In this document: one piece after another, positions 55,194 through 64,000 of the stretch
How the letters are laid out: every line of letters starts with the position of its first letter
How positions within the stretch are numbered: the first letter of the stretch is position 1
Assembly: GCF_042432495.1 (NCBI RefSeq)
Contig: NZ_JBHLXC010000001.1
Location: 558,001 to 622,000, forward strand
DNA from: Pseudochelatococcus lubricantis
Lineage (GTDB): Bacteria > Pseudomonadota > Alphaproteobacteria > Rhizobiales > Beijerinckiaceae
Length of the DNA: 64,000 nt
Reading direction: 5' to 3'
Program-made: the position numbers and the translations under genes
The notes under the pieces: model-generated
Told to the model about the DNA's origin: nothing
Databases searched by the model: none
What the model saw: the letters and a program-made list of their open reading frames with translations, nothing else

Positions 55194-56864
55194 ATGACCG
55201 ACGAAACGCCCAGCGGCCGCAAGATGGGCCGCGCGAGGCCGCGCCGCGAACCGGCGACGATCGACCAGAAGCCGCTTTCCGTCACCGTCGAACCGGATGA
55301 GAATCCGATCCCGGAGGAAGACGCCGGGACGGATCGGCCCGCGTCGGAAGACGGGTCTCGCGCCGCCGGGCAAGACGGCGCGGTTGCGGAAGAGGCCGCA
55401 CCCGCCGCGACCGGCCCTGAAGGGACGGCTGCGCCCGATGAGCCGCTTTCGCCGGCCGATACGGCCGCGCTGCCGGAAGCGACCGCCCCGCAGGAGGCAC
55501 AGCCGCAGCCCGGCGAGGAGGCCGTCGTCGCCATGCCGCAACCGGAAATAGCGGTGCAGGAGCCGTCGGCGCGCGAGGAACACGCCGCCGCCCGCAACGA
55601 AGACGAGGACCCCGTGCACGCGGAACCGCAAATCGTGAAGGCCCGGGAGCCCTCGCGCGTCGGGGCGCTGATCGTGGCTGTTCTGGCCGGCGGCGTGGCG
55701 GGCGCGGCGGTCAGCGCCGCGTTGCCCTACATGCTCGCTCATACGGGCGGTGATCAGGCGGCGCGCTTCGCCGCCATCGAGCAGTCCGTCGCGCAGGCCG
55801 CGCCGCGGCCGGAGGTCGAGGCGGTCACGCGGGCCGTCGACACGCTGCGCCAGCGCGCGGCAGCCCTCGAAGAGAGAATCGGTGCGCTTGCCGCCGCTCC
55901 TGCCGGAACGCCAGCGGAAGGCGGGGCGCAGGAAGCGCAGGCCGCGGTTGCCGACCTGCAGGGCAAGGTCGGCAATCTGCAGGAACAGATCGCCGCATCG
56001 GGTGGACAGGTGACGGCTCTGTCGTCGCGGCTCGACGAACGGCTCGCGGCCGTCGCCGCCCAGATCGGCAACACTGAGCAGACGATCACGGCGCTCGATC
56101 CCGCGCGGGTCCGGACGGCGATCGACGAGCAGACATCGCTGACGCAGCGCCTGTCGGGCGTCGAGGCGACGGTGCGGGACAAGCTCGGACAGTTCGATCC
56201 CCTGCGTTTCGCGGCGCAGGCGGATACGCAGGCGGGCGAGATCGCAAGGCTCGCGACGCGCGTCACGGCCGCCGAAGGAGCGGTGGGCGAGGCCGAGCGC
56301 AGGGCGCTGGCCGCCGGTGCGGCAAACAGCGAGAGGCTCGCCGCCGTTGCGCGCCTCGCCGTCATCGAGCGGCTGCGCGAGGCCCTGAACGGGGGGCAGC
56401 CCTTCCCGGCGGAAATCGACACCCTGACCAGGCTCGGCGCCTCGGAGACGGCGCTCGCGCCCCTGCGGGCGGTTGCCAACGGCGTTGCGACGCCGTCCTC
56501 GCTCGTGGCGGCTTTCGCGCGGGCGGCTGCGGCCTTCGAGGTCGTGGATGTGCCGGCGGACGCCGGCATCGTCGACAGGCTGGCGGCAAGCGCTTCGCGG
56601 ATCGTGCGCATCCGTCCGGTCGATGGCGCCGCCGATCCCTCGGATATCGCCGGCCAGGTCGAGGCTTTCCTGCGCCGCGACGACGCGGGCGCGGCGTTCG
56701 CCGCCTGGCAGCGCCTGCCCGACCGCGCGCGGGAGCAGACGAAGGCAGTCGGCGACACGTTGCAGGCCCGGGTGAACGCGCAGACGGCGCTCGCCGCGCT
56801 GGCGCGCACGCAGGTCGAGGCGCTGGACGCCGCTCTGGCCGCCGGCGCGGCAAGGGGAGAATGA
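55194..56864 (+). CDS. Alphaproteobacterial Mic60/mitofilin-like protein
   Basis: 556 residues. A Pro/Glu/Ala-rich, acidic N-terminal 150 residues is followed by a single membrane helix (about 157-180, GALIVAVLAGGVAGAAVSAA). A long coiled coil (about 190-400) and a C-terminal region (LGASETALAPLRAVANGVATP, VEAFLRRDDAGAAFAAWQRLP) match the mitofilin signature. Alphaproteobacterial Mic60 is known to sit in the heme operon before hemY and shapes intracytoplasmic membranes where studied. It is 145 bp after hemD and 4 bp before hemY. Confidence 0.85.
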   Translation: MTDETPSGRKMGRARPRREPATIDQKPLSVTVEPDENPIPEEDAGTDRPASEDGSRAAGQDGAVAEEAAPAATGPEGTAAPDEPLSPADTAALPEATAPQEAQPQPGEEAVVAMPQPEIAVQEPSAREEHAAARNEDEDPVHAEPQIVKAREPSRVGALIVAVLAGGVAGAAVSAALPYMLAHTGGDQAARFAAIEQSVAQAAPRPEVEAVTRAVDTLRQRAAALEERIGALAAAPAGTPAEGGAQEAQAAVADLQGKVGNLQEQIAASGGQVTALSSRLDERLAAVAAQIGNTEQTITALDPARVRTAIDEQTSLTQRLSGVEATVRDKLGQFDPLRFAAQADTQAGEIARLATRVTAAEGAVGEAERRALAAGAANSERLAAVARLAVIERLREALNGGQPFPAEIDTLTRLGASETALAPLRAVANGVATPSSLVAAFARAAAAFEVVDVPADAGIVDRLAASASRIVRIRPVDGAADPSDIAGQVEAFLRRDDAGAAFAAWQRLPDRAREQTKAVGDTLQARVNAQTALAALARTQVEALDAALAAGAARGE

Positions 56865-56868
56865 GCCC

Positions 56869-58617
56869 ATGGTCCGTCTCGTCGGCTTTATTCTCATCGT
56901 TGCTCTGATCGCGCTGGGCATCGGCTGGCTTGCCGACCGCCCGGGCGATGTCGCCGTCGTCTGGCAGGGTTATCGCATCGAAACCTCCGTGGTCGTGGCG
57001 CTTGCAGCCGTCGCGGCGACGACGCTGGCGCTGGCGCTGATCTGGGCAGTGCTGCGCTATGTATTCGGCCTGCCGTCCGCTATTTCATTCTCGTCGCGTG
57101 CGCGCCGCCGGACAAAGGGCGTCACGTCGGTCTCGCGCGGCCTCATCGCGGTGGGCACGGGCGACGCCGTTTCCGCCCGCCGCCACGCCGCGGAGGCCGA
57201 GCGCCTGCTGGGGCGCGAGCCGCTGACGCTGCTGCTGAAGGCGCAGGCGGCACAGATGGCGGGCGACAGGGCTGGCGCCGAAACGGCGTTCCACCTGATG
57301 CTCGACACGCCGGACACGCGGGTGCTGGGCCTGCGCGGCCTCTTCGTCGAGGCGCGGCGCAAGGGCGACGCGGTCGCGGCGCGTGCCTACGCGCAGAAGG
57401 CGAGCGAGCTGGCGCCGAAGGTGGCATGGGCGAGCGAGGCCGTGCTCGAATACCAGTCGGCGGACCGGGACTGGCGCGGCGCGTTGGCGACGCTCGACCG
57501 CCAGACGCGGCAGAAGGCCATTAGCCGCGATGCCGCGAGGCGCCTGCGCGCCGTGCTGTTGACGGCCGACGCGCTCGCCCGGCAGGAGCGGGAACCCGGC
57601 GAAGCGCTCGTCGAGGTGAAGGAGGCGGTGAAGCTCGCGCCCGGTCTCGTGCCGGCTGCCGTGCTCGCCGGCCGCCTGCTGTCGCGCGAGGGGAGCCTGC
57701 GCAAGGCCGCCAGGATTCTGGAAACGGCGTGGAAGCTCGCGCCCCATCCCGACATCGCTGCCGCCTATGTGGATCTGCGTCCCGGCGATTCGGCGCGCGA
57801 CCGCCACGAACGCGCGGAGGCGCTGGCGCGCCTCGTTCCCCACCATCCGGAATCGCGCCTCATCCGCGCTGCAACGGCGCTGGAGACGCAGGATTTCGCC
57901 CGTGCCCGCATGGCGCTCACGCCGCTGCTGGAGGAGTATCCCACCGTGCGCACCTGCCTGCTGATGGCGGATATCGCCGAGGCGGAGCATGGCGCCGGGG
58001 GCGAGTGGCGCGAGTGGATCGGCCGCGCCTCGCGTGCGCGCCGGGACCCCGCCTGGATTGCCGATGGCGTCGTATCGGAAACGTGGCAGCCCGTGTCGCC
58101 GGTCACGGGGCGGCTGGACGCCTTTGTCTGGAGCGCGCCGGTCGAGCAGATCGGCGAGGCCACGGCGGAAGAGCGCGCACCGGCCGAAGCCGCGCCCGTG
58201 AGCCCGGCCTCGCTTGCGATGGCCGGGGCGGCGGCGCCCGCCGTCGCCGACAGCGTCCTGCCGTCCACGCCGGAGGTTGCTCCGCCGGTCGAGATCGTTG
58301 CGGCTCCCGTCGTTCCCGCGCCGGCTGAAATTCCGCTTGAGGAAGCACCCGCCGGAACCTATCCGGAAACGCTGGCAGAGCCCATCGCTCCCGCCGCCGA
58401 AACGCCCGTGGTGCCGGAGACGCCCGCGGCGCCGGAGCCGGAGGAGCCGCGCGACGGCACGCCTGCGCCCGCGGGGCAGGATGAAGCGCCGCCGGAACAG
58501 GCGAAGAAGGGCGTCGTCTTCCCGCTCGACCACGCGCCGGACGATCCCGGCCCGGATGCGCCGGAGGAGATCGTGCAGGAGCCGGTGCGCGTCAATCTGG
58601 CCGGGCGCGCGCCCTGA
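56869..58617 (+). CDS. hemY: HemY-like heme biosynthesis membrane protein
   Basis: 582 residues. Two N-terminal membrane helices (LVGFILIVALIALGIGWLA and VVVALAAVAATTLALALIW) are followed by the HemY_N/TPR-like helical region (about 80-400: RGLIAVGTGDA, LLLKAQAAQMAGDRAGAE, AWASEAVLEYQSADRDW). The last 150 residues are a Pro/Ala/Glu low-complexity tail, longer than in enterobacterial HemY. It is a scaffold, not the Bacillus protoporphyrinogen oxidase of the same name. Last gene of hemC-hemD-mic60-hemY. Confidence 0.9.
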   Translation: MVRLVGFILIVALIALGIGWLADRPGDVAVVWQGYRIETSVVVALAAVAATTLALALIWAVLRYVFGLPSAISFSSRARRRTKGVTSVSRGLIAVGTGDAVSARRHAAEAERLLGREPLTLLLKAQAAQMAGDRAGAETAFHLMLDTPDTRVLGLRGLFVEARRKGDAVAARAYAQKASELAPKVAWASEAVLEYQSADRDWRGALATLDRQTRQKAISRDAARRLRAVLLTADALARQEREPGEALVEVKEAVKLAPGLVPAAVLAGRLLSREGSLRKAARILETAWKLAPHPDIAAAYVDLRPGDSARDRHERAEALARLVPHHPESRLIRAATALETQDFARARMALTPLLEEYPTVRTCLLMADIAEAEHGAGGEWREWIGRASRARRDPAWIADGVVSETWQPVSPVTGRLDAFVWSAPVEQIGEATAEERAPAEAAPVSPASLAMAGAAAPAVADSVLPSTPEVAPPVEIVAAPVVPAPAEIPLEEAPAGTYPETLAEPIAPAAETPVVPETPAAPEPEEPRDGTPAPAGQDEAPPEQAKKGVVFPLDHAPDDPGPDAPEEIVQEPVRVNLAGRAP

Positions 58618-58726
58618 CGTGCGTCCCGATCCGTCAAGACAGCTGTTGTCACCGTTGGCGTGCCGGCGTAGATGGAGCGGATATCAAGGGGAGTGCGCGC
58701 CCGCGCGGCGCTTCCCGCCGTAACGG

Positions 58727-60148
58727 ATGACGAGGAGTATCCCCTTGCTGCATATTTCGACACGCGGAGAGGCGCCGGAAGTCAGCTTTACCGAGGCCAT
58801 GCTCACCGGGCTGGCGCGGGACGGCGGCCTCTACGTGCCGCGCGACCTGCCGGCGTTCGACGCCTCGACCATCGCCGGATGGGCGGGACAGACGTATGAG
58901 GACATTGCGCTTCATGTCGTCGGCGCGCTGACGGGCGGCGAGATACCGGACGACATCCTCGGCCCGATGATCCGCGATGCCTACGCGACGTTCCGCCATG
59001 ACGCGGTTTGCCCGCTGGTGCAGCTCGACGACAATCTCTTCCTGCTGGAGCTTTTTCACGGCCCGACGCTCGCCTTCAAGGACGTCGCCATGCAGCTGCT
59101 CGGGCGGCTGATGGACCACGCGCTCAAGCAGCGGGGCAGGCGCGCCACCATCGTGGGCGCGACCTCCGGCGACACGGGCAGCGCCGCGATCGAGGCATTC
59201 CGGGGGCTGGAGCAGGTTGACATCTTCATCCTCTACCCGCTCAACCGGGTGTCGGAGGTGCAGCGTCGGCAGATGACCACGATCGACGCGCCCAACGTGC
59301 ACCCCATCGCGCTGGAAGGCACGTTCGACGATTGCCAGAACATGCTGAAGGCGCTGTTCAACGACCACGCGCTGCGTGACGAACTGGCGCTGTCCGGTGT
59401 CAACTCGATCAACTGGGCGCGGATCGTCGCCCAGACGGTGTATTATTTCACGGCGGGCATCTCGCTCGGCAGTCCGCACCGGCCGGTGTCCTTCGCCGTG
59501 CCAACGGGCAACTTCGGCGACGTGCTGGCGGGCGATGTCGCCAGGCACATGGGGCTGCCGATCAGCCGCCTGCATGTCGCCACCAACATCAACGACATCC
59601 TGACGCGCACGCTCGCGACCGGCCGCTACGAGCTGCGCCCGGTGACGCCGACATCCGCGCCTTCCATGGACATCCAGATCTCCTCGAACTTCGAGCGCCT
59701 GCTGTTCGACGTCTACGGGCGCGATGCTTCCGCCGTGCGCCGGCTGATGGACCACCTGCGCCAGTCGCACGCCTTCACCATCGAGGACGAGCCGCTCGCG
59801 CGCATCCGTGCCGGGTTCGACGCTTCCGCCGTCTCCCAGTCCGAGACGGAGGCGGAGATCGCGGCGACGTGGCGCGCCACGGGCTATGTGCTCGATCCCC
59901 ACAGCGCGATTGCCGTACATGCGGCGCGCAGCGCCCTGAAGCGCGATCCGGCTGTGCCGGTGGTGGCGCTCGCCACCGCCCATCCCGCCAAGTTCCCGCA
60001 GGTGGTGGAGCGGGCGACCGGCATTCACCCGGCGCTGCCCGCGCATCTCGCCCACCTGTTCGACCGCGAGGAGCGGACGGTCATCCTGCCCAACCAGCAG
60101 GCGACGGTGGAAGCCTATATTCGCAAGCATGCACGGGCGGGCCGGTAG
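58727..60148 (+). CDS. thrC: Threonine synthase
   Basis: 473-residue PLP enzyme converting O-phosphohomoserine to threonine. The PLP lysine is in FHGPTLAFKDVAMQ; GATSGDTGSAAIEAF binds the cofactor phosphate; PTGNFGDVLAG is another family motif. Start at 58727 with the STRGEAPEVSFTEAMLTGL N-terminus typical of the longer class. 7 bp precede the peptidase gene. Confidence 0.97.
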   Translation: MTRSIPLLHISTRGEAPEVSFTEAMLTGLARDGGLYVPRDLPAFDASTIAGWAGQTYEDIALHVVGALTGGEIPDDILGPMIRDAYATFRHDAVCPLVQLDDNLFLLELFHGPTLAFKDVAMQLLGRLMDHALKQRGRRATIVGATSGDTGSAAIEAFRGLEQVDIFILYPLNRVSEVQRRQMTTIDAPNVHPIALEGTFDDCQNMLKALFNDHALRDELALSGVNSINWARIVAQTVYYFTAGISLGSPHRPVSFAVPTGNFGDVLAGDVARHMGLPISRLHVATNINDILTRTLATGRYELRPVTPTSAPSMDIQISSNFERLLFDVYGRDASAVRRLMDHLRQSHAFTIEDEPLARIRAGFDASAVSQSETEAEIAATWRATGYVLDPHSAIAVHAARSALKRDPAVPVVALATAHPAKFPQVVERATGIHPALPAHLAHLFDREERTVILPNQQATVEAYIRKHARAGR

Positions 60149-60154
60149 CGGACG

Positions 60155-61435
60155 ATGCAGACGTTGGAAGGACGGGTCCGGGTTTCGACTCTGGAGAACG
60201 GGCTGCGGGTCGTGACCGAAACCATGCCCCATGTGGCGACGGCCGCGCTCGGCGTATGGGTGGGCGCAGGCGCGCGCCATGAGTTCGAGCGCGAGCACGG
60301 GCTTTCGCACCTGCTCGAACACATGGCCTTCAAGGGCACGGGTGCGCGCGACGCGCGTGCCATTGCCGAGGCGATCGAGGCGGTGGGCGGCGATTTCAAC
60401 GCGGAAACGGGCGTGGAACACACCTCCTATACCGTGCGCCTGATGGGGCGGGACGTGCCGCTCGGCATCGAGATCCTCGCCGACATCCTCGTCGATTCCC
60501 GTTTCGACGAGGCCGAACTCGCGCGGGAGAAGAACGTCATCCTGCAGGAGATCGGCTCCGTCGAGGACACGCCGGACGATCTCGCCACCGATCTGTTCAT
60601 GGAAGCCGCCTTCCGCGGGCAGGCGCTGGGGCGCAGCATCCTCGGCACGCCGCAGTCGGTGCAGGCGTTCGCGCGCGACGACATCGTCGCCTATCTGGCG
60701 CGCAACTACCGGGCGCCGCGCATGGTGCTGTCCGCGGTCGGGGCGGTGAACCACGACGCGGTTGTCGCGCAGGTCCGCCGGCTGCTCTCGGGGCTGCCGG
60801 GCGAGACGCCGCCGGCACCCGCACCCGCGCGTTACAGCGGTGGCGAAATCCTGCTGGAGCGCGATCTGGAGCAGACGCAGCTCCTCGCCGGTTTCCGTGG
60901 CCTGCCGTATGGAACGGACGCGGTTTATGCCATGCAGGCCTTCGCCCACCTGCTCGGCGGCGGCATGTCGTCGCGGCTGTTTCAGGAGGTGCGCGAAAAG
61001 CGCGGGCTCGCCTATTCGGTCGATGCGTTCCACTGGGCGTTCGCCGACACGGGGCTGTTCGGCATGTCGGCGGGCACGGCGCCCGAGGATGCCGGCGAAC
61101 TCGTGCCCGTGCTGCTCGACGTGCTGCACGAGACCGCGCGGGGTGTGACGCAGGCGGAACTCGACCGCGCCCGGGCGCAGCTCAAGGTGGCGCACCTGTC
61201 GGCGCTCGAGTCGCCGATGGCCCGGGCCGACCAGCTCGCGCGGCAGCTTCTCGCGCTGGGGCGGGTCTTGCCGCACGATGAAGTTATTGTAAAACTTGAT
61301 TCTATTATGCTTGACGACGTCCGATTCGTGGCGAATGGCCTGATGGCGTCCGCGCCGACGTTCGTCATCGTCGGTCCGGCGCCGGCGTTGCCGGATGCAG
61401 TCGGCGGGGTGTTGCGCGCGATGCGGGAAGCGTAG
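60155..61435 (+). CDS. M16 family peptidase (mitochondrial processing peptidase-like)
   Basis: 426-residue pitrilysin-family zinc protease. The inverted zinc motif HLLEH is at 52-56 in LSHLLEHMAFKGT, with the downstream glutamate in QEIGSVEDTPDD. The glycine-rich substrate loop LGGGMSSRLFQEVREKRGLAYS is intact. It is close to beta-MPP and to the alphaproteobacterial enzymes regarded as its ancestors. Cytosolic by absence of a signal. Coupled to thrC, the usual order in Hyphomicrobiales. Confidence 0.93.
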   Translation: MQTLEGRVRVSTLENGLRVVTETMPHVATAALGVWVGAGARHEFEREHGLSHLLEHMAFKGTGARDARAIAEAIEAVGGDFNAETGVEHTSYTVRLMGRDVPLGIEILADILVDSRFDEAELAREKNVILQEIGSVEDTPDDLATDLFMEAAFRGQALGRSILGTPQSVQAFARDDIVAYLARNYRAPRMVLSAVGAVNHDAVVAQVRRLLSGLPGETPPAPAPARYSGGEILLERDLEQTQLLAGFRGLPYGTDAVYAMQAFAHLLGGGMSSRLFQEVREKRGLAYSVDAFHWAFADTGLFGMSAGTAPEDAGELVPVLLDVLHETARGVTQAELDRARAQLKVAHLSALESPMARADQLARQLLALGRVLPHDEVIVKLDSIMLDDVRFVANGLMASAPTFVIVGPAPALPDAVGGVLRAMREA

Positions 61436-61506
61436 AAATCCTGCCGGTCGTGCAGGTCGCCGCGGGCAGGGGGATCGGCGGACGATGGGGAGCGCCGCTT
61501 CGGGAC

Positions 61507-62127
61507 ATGACAGAGGCTGTAATCCATATGACGCAGTTCCGCTTCTCGCCGCCGGGCAGTCAGTCGCCCTACATCCGGGGCGGCGGAATCTATCTGCGGC
61601 TGCCGCAGATGAGGGACTTCGACGCCTGGGCCGCGGTGCGCGATGAAAGCCGGCGGTTTCTGGAGCGGTGGGAGCCGCTTTGGCCGGCGGACGACCTGAC
61701 GCGCGCGGCCTTTCGCCGGCGTATTAATTGGTATGAGGAGGATGTGGCCCGCGATGCATCCTATCCGTTCTTTCTGTTCCGCGAAGGCGACGACGCATTG
61801 ATGGGCGGGCTCACGCTAGGGCCGGTGCGCCGGGGCGTGGTGCAGGCGTGCACCCTCGGATACTGGATGGGCGAGCGATTCGCGCGCCAGGGGTATATGA
61901 GCAAGGCTGTTGCGGCGGCTGCCTATTTCGTTTTCAACACCCTCGGCCTGCGGCGGATCGAGGCGTCGTGCCTGCCGATCAACGAGCCGTCCATCGGGCT
62001 TCTCGAAAAAGTCGGATTCGTGCGTGAGGGATATGCACGCCAGTATCTGTGCATTGCGGGTGTCTGGGAGGACCACTTCCTCTATGCCCTGTTGAAGGAC
62101 GACTTTTTAAGGCGATACTCGACGTAA
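61507..62127 (+). CDS. GNAT-family N-acetyltransferase (RimJ-like)
   Basis: 206 residues from 61507 (starts at 61450 and 61528 are also possible). The acetyl-CoA motif is in TLGYWMGERFARQGYMSKAV, followed by LGLRRIEASCLPINEPSIGLLEKVGF, as in ribosomal-protein N-terminal acetyltransferases. Substrate cannot be assigned. Third gene after thrC and the peptidase. Confidence 0.9.
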   Translation: MTEAVIHMTQFRFSPPGSQSPYIRGGGIYLRLPQMRDFDAWAAVRDESRRFLERWEPLWPADDLTRAAFRRRINWYEEDVARDASYPFFLFREGDDALMGGLTLGPVRRGVVQACTLGYWMGERFARQGYMSKAVAAAAYFVFNTLGLRRIEASCLPINEPSIGLLEKVGFVREGYARQYLCIAGVWEDHFLYALLKDDFLRRYST

Positions 62128-62138
62128 ACCCGTGCGGA

Positions 62139-62157
62139 AAGTCCCTTCGCGGGATTT
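62139..62157 (+). terminator. Possible hairpin after the acetyltransferase
   Basis: AAGTCCC (62139-62145), TTCGC, GGGATTT (62151-62157): 7-bp stem with one G-T pair and a TTCG-type loop, 11 nt after the stop. Weak T-run. Confidence 0.4.
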
Positions 62158-62289
62158 GCATGTGCGTGGCGATTTCGTATATCCGGGAAGCGCCGCTCCC
62201 CGGCCGGAAAAAGAAGGCTGGCGCATCCCGCGCCATCGGCCCGCAGGTGTGGGTCGTGCATCAACGAGAACGAGACCTGTGCGTTGCGT

Positions 62290-64000
62290 GTGATCCGCGT
62301 CCTGCTCCTGTCAATGATGGTCTTTCTGATGGCCGGCGCGGTGCAGCGGGCCTCGGCGGTGGAAGCCGTGCGGGTGGCGCCCGACGCGCTCGCCATCGAC
62401 CTGACCTCGGTGGTTGAACACTACCGGGCGGAGAGCGATCTCATCCAGATATCCACCGCGCCCGGGCCGGACGGCATCGTGCGCCGCATCGCCGTGCGGG
62501 CGCGGGAAGGCGGAACGCGGCCGGACTGGATCGTGTTCGCCCTCACCAACGACACCGACGAGCAGCTCGATCGGCTGCTGGTCGCGCCGCACTACCGGCT
62601 GGTCGGCTCCGGCGTCATCTGGCCGGACCTCGGCGCCTCGCGCATCGCCGCGATCACGGCGAGCCAGGGCATCCGGCCCGAACGCGAGGACGCGGCCGAC
62701 GCCGACATCTTCAACGTCACGCTCGATCCGGGCTCGACGGTCACCTTCATCGCCGAGTTGCGCACACCCGGCCTGCCGCAGCTCTATCTCTGGGAGCCGG
62801 AGGCCTACAAGGCCAAGGTGAATGGGCTGACGCTCTACAAGGGCATCATCATCGGCATCGCCGGCCTGCTCGCCCTGTTCCTCACGGTGGTGTTCGTGGT
62901 CAAGGGCGCGGTGATCTTCCCCGCCGCGGCCGCGCTCGCCTGGGCGGTGCTGGCCTACGCCTGCATCGATTTCGGTTTCTTCCAGCAATTGTTCCCCATT
63001 GCCGCCTCAACCAACCGCATCTACCGCGCCGCGGCGGAGGCGGTGCTGGCGGCGACGCTGCTGGTGTTCCTGTTCGCCTATCTCAATCTCTCGCGCTGGC
63101 ATGTCCGCTACAGCCATTTCACCGTGGCGTGGCTGCTGTTCCTCGGTGCGCTCGTGGGGCTTGCGGCGTTCGACGCGCCGGTGGCCTCCGGCGTGGCGCG
63201 CATCTCGATTGCCGCGATCGCCGGCGTCGGTTTCATTCTGGTGGTCCACCTCGCAAGTCACGGCTACGACCGTGCCGTGATGCTGATCCCGACATGGTTC
63301 CTGCTGCTCGTGTGGGTGACGGCGGCAGGCTTCACCATCAACGGGGAACTGACGCGCGACATCGTGCCCTTCGCCCTGATCGGTGGGCTGGTGCTGATCG
63401 TGCTGCTGATCGGGTTCACGGTCGTGCAGCATGCGTTCGCAGGCGGGGCGCTGGCGCAGGGCCTCGTCTCCGACACGGAGCGCAAGGCACTGGCGCTGGC
63501 GGGGTCCGGCGACGTCGTGTTCGACTGGGACGTGAGCGCCGACCGCATCTTCGTTAGCGAGGAGGTCGAAAGCCTGCTGCTGCTGAAGCGTGGCGCGCTC
63601 GAAGGCTCCATCGCCAACTGGCTCGACGTGATCCATCCCTTCGACCGCGATCGCTACCGCGCGGTGCTCGACCGGGTGCTGGAGCAGCGGCGCGGGCGCG
63701 TGGCGCTCGACTTCCGGCTGCGGGCGGCCGACGGCCAGTACTTCTGGTTCAATCTGCGCGCGCGCCCGGTTGTCGGCGCGGACGGTGAGGTCATCAGGGT
63801 CGTGGGCATCCTCAGCGACGTCACCGACGCGCGCAACACGGAAGAGCGTCTGCTCTACGATGCGGTGCACGACACGCTGACCGGCCTGCCGAACCGGCAA
63901 CTGTTCCAGGACCGTCTGGAGACGATGCTCGTGTTTGCCGCGCAGAATCCCATCATGCGGCCGACGGTGGTCTCGGTCGACATCGATGGCTTCAAGGAGG
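62290..64000 (+). CDS. Membrane PAS-GGDEF (probably GGDEF-EAL) signalling protein, 3' end missing
   Basis: At least 570 codons, cut by the window end. A signal peptide (LLLSMMVFLMAGAVQRASA) leads a periplasmic beta-rich domain of about 140 residues. Seven or so membrane helices follow (from about KGIIIGIAGLLALFLTVVF to IVLLIGFTVVQHAF), resembling 7TMR-DISM receptors. Then a PAS domain (SGDVVFDWDVSADRIF, YFWFNLRARPVVGADG) and the start of a GGDEF domain (HDTLTGLPNRQLFQDRL, VSVDIDGFKE). An EAL domain is likely beyond 64000, as in related proteins. Cyclic-di-GMP turnover is inferred. GTG at 62290 or TTG at 62284. Confidence 0.85.
   Translation, partial: MIRVLLLSMMVFLMAGAVQRASAVEAVRVAPDALAIDLTSVVEHYRAESDLIQISTAPGPDGIVRRIAVRAREGGTRPDWIVFALTNDTDEQLDRLLVAPHYRLVGSGVIWPDLGASRIAAITASQGIRPEREDAADADIFNVTLDPGSTVTFIAELRTPGLPQLYLWEPEAYKAKVNGLTLYKGIIIGIAGLLALFLTVVFVVKGAVIFPAAAALAWAVLAYACIDFGFFQQLFPIAASTNRIYRAAAEAVLAATLLVFLFAYLNLSRWHVRYSHFTVAWLLFLGALVGLAAFDAPVASGVARISIAAIAGVGFILVVHLASHGYDRAVMLIPTWFLLLVWVTAAGFTINGELTRDIVPFALIGGLVLIVLLIGFTVVQHAFAGGALAQGLVSDTERKALALAGSGDVVFDWDVSADRIFVSEEVESLLLLKRGALEGSIANWLDVIHPFDRDRYRAVLDRVLEQRRGRVALDFRLRAADGQYFWFNLRARPVVGADGEVIRVVGILSDVTDARNTEERLLYDAVHDTLTGLPNRQLFQDRLETMLVFAAQNPIMRPTVVSVDIDGFKE

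Overview
The window is about 64 kb of GC-rich, densely coding chromosome from an alphaproteobacterium of the order Hyphomicrobiales (Rhizobiales). Several things point there: a C4-pathway 5-aminolevulinate synthase (hemA), the acpXL cluster for very-long-chain fatty acids of lipid A, a detached F0 ATP synthase operon with two different b subunits, a RegB/ActS redox histidine kinase, an intracellular PHB depolymerase, a Mic60-like gene beside hemY, and two short palindromic repeats of a kind I recall from this order. The genus cannot be named from the sequence. I see no phage, transposase, integrase, CRISPR array or defence island; this is core chromosome.

Layout. 0.1-5 kb: regB/actS (-), phaZ (+), a YgjP-like metallopeptidase (+), ybaK (-), tRNA-Thr(GGT) (-). 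5.2-12.7 kb: hemA (-) with tandem hairpins in its leader, a 70-codon conserved-looking gene, murA, a Tat-type DsbA-like protein and smc (+). 13-17.2 kb: atpI-atpB-atpE-atpF'-atpF, then a DUF900-type alpha/beta-hydrolase lipoprotein. 17.2-23 kb (-): acpXL-fabZ-fabF2-fabF1-fabG-adh and a small membrane protein. 23.2-25.9 kb: acnA (-). 26.1-29.2 kb: ccmABCD and ccmG (+). 29.2-34 kb: yciB-ftsY (-), an RluA-type pseudouridine synthase (+), mtaB-dapF (-). 34.3-39.8 kb: a GyrI-like exported protein, then ffh-rpsP-rimM-trmD-rplS (+). 40.2-44.1 kb: leuC, a 40-codon membrane peptide, a zincin-like metallopeptidase, leuD and leuB (+). 44-53 kb: an anchored hypothetical (-), an RsmB-type methyltransferase (-), a DUF1674 protein and a cyclopropane fatty acid synthase (+), acs (-), then tsaD-gpsA-EVE protein (-). 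53.3-58.6 kb: hemC-hemD-mic60-hemY (+). 58.7-64 kb: thrC, an M16 processing peptidase, a GNAT acetyltransferase, and the start of a membrane PAS-GGDEF protein cut by the window end.

Themes. Heme and cytochrome supply recurs (hemA, hemC/D, hemY, ccm genes), next to energy metabolism (F0, aconitase, acs, SDH assembly factor). Envelope building is the second theme (murA, VLCFA-lipid A, CFA synthase, Mic60). The most interesting items are the catalytically degenerate ketoacyl synthase in the VLCFA cluster, which lacks an adjacent lpxXL; the small membrane protein and metallopeptidase inserted in the leucine operon; and structured leaders or inverted repeats at hemA, atpE/atpF', acpXL/fabZ, leuC and acs. 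I found no convincing wholly new system.
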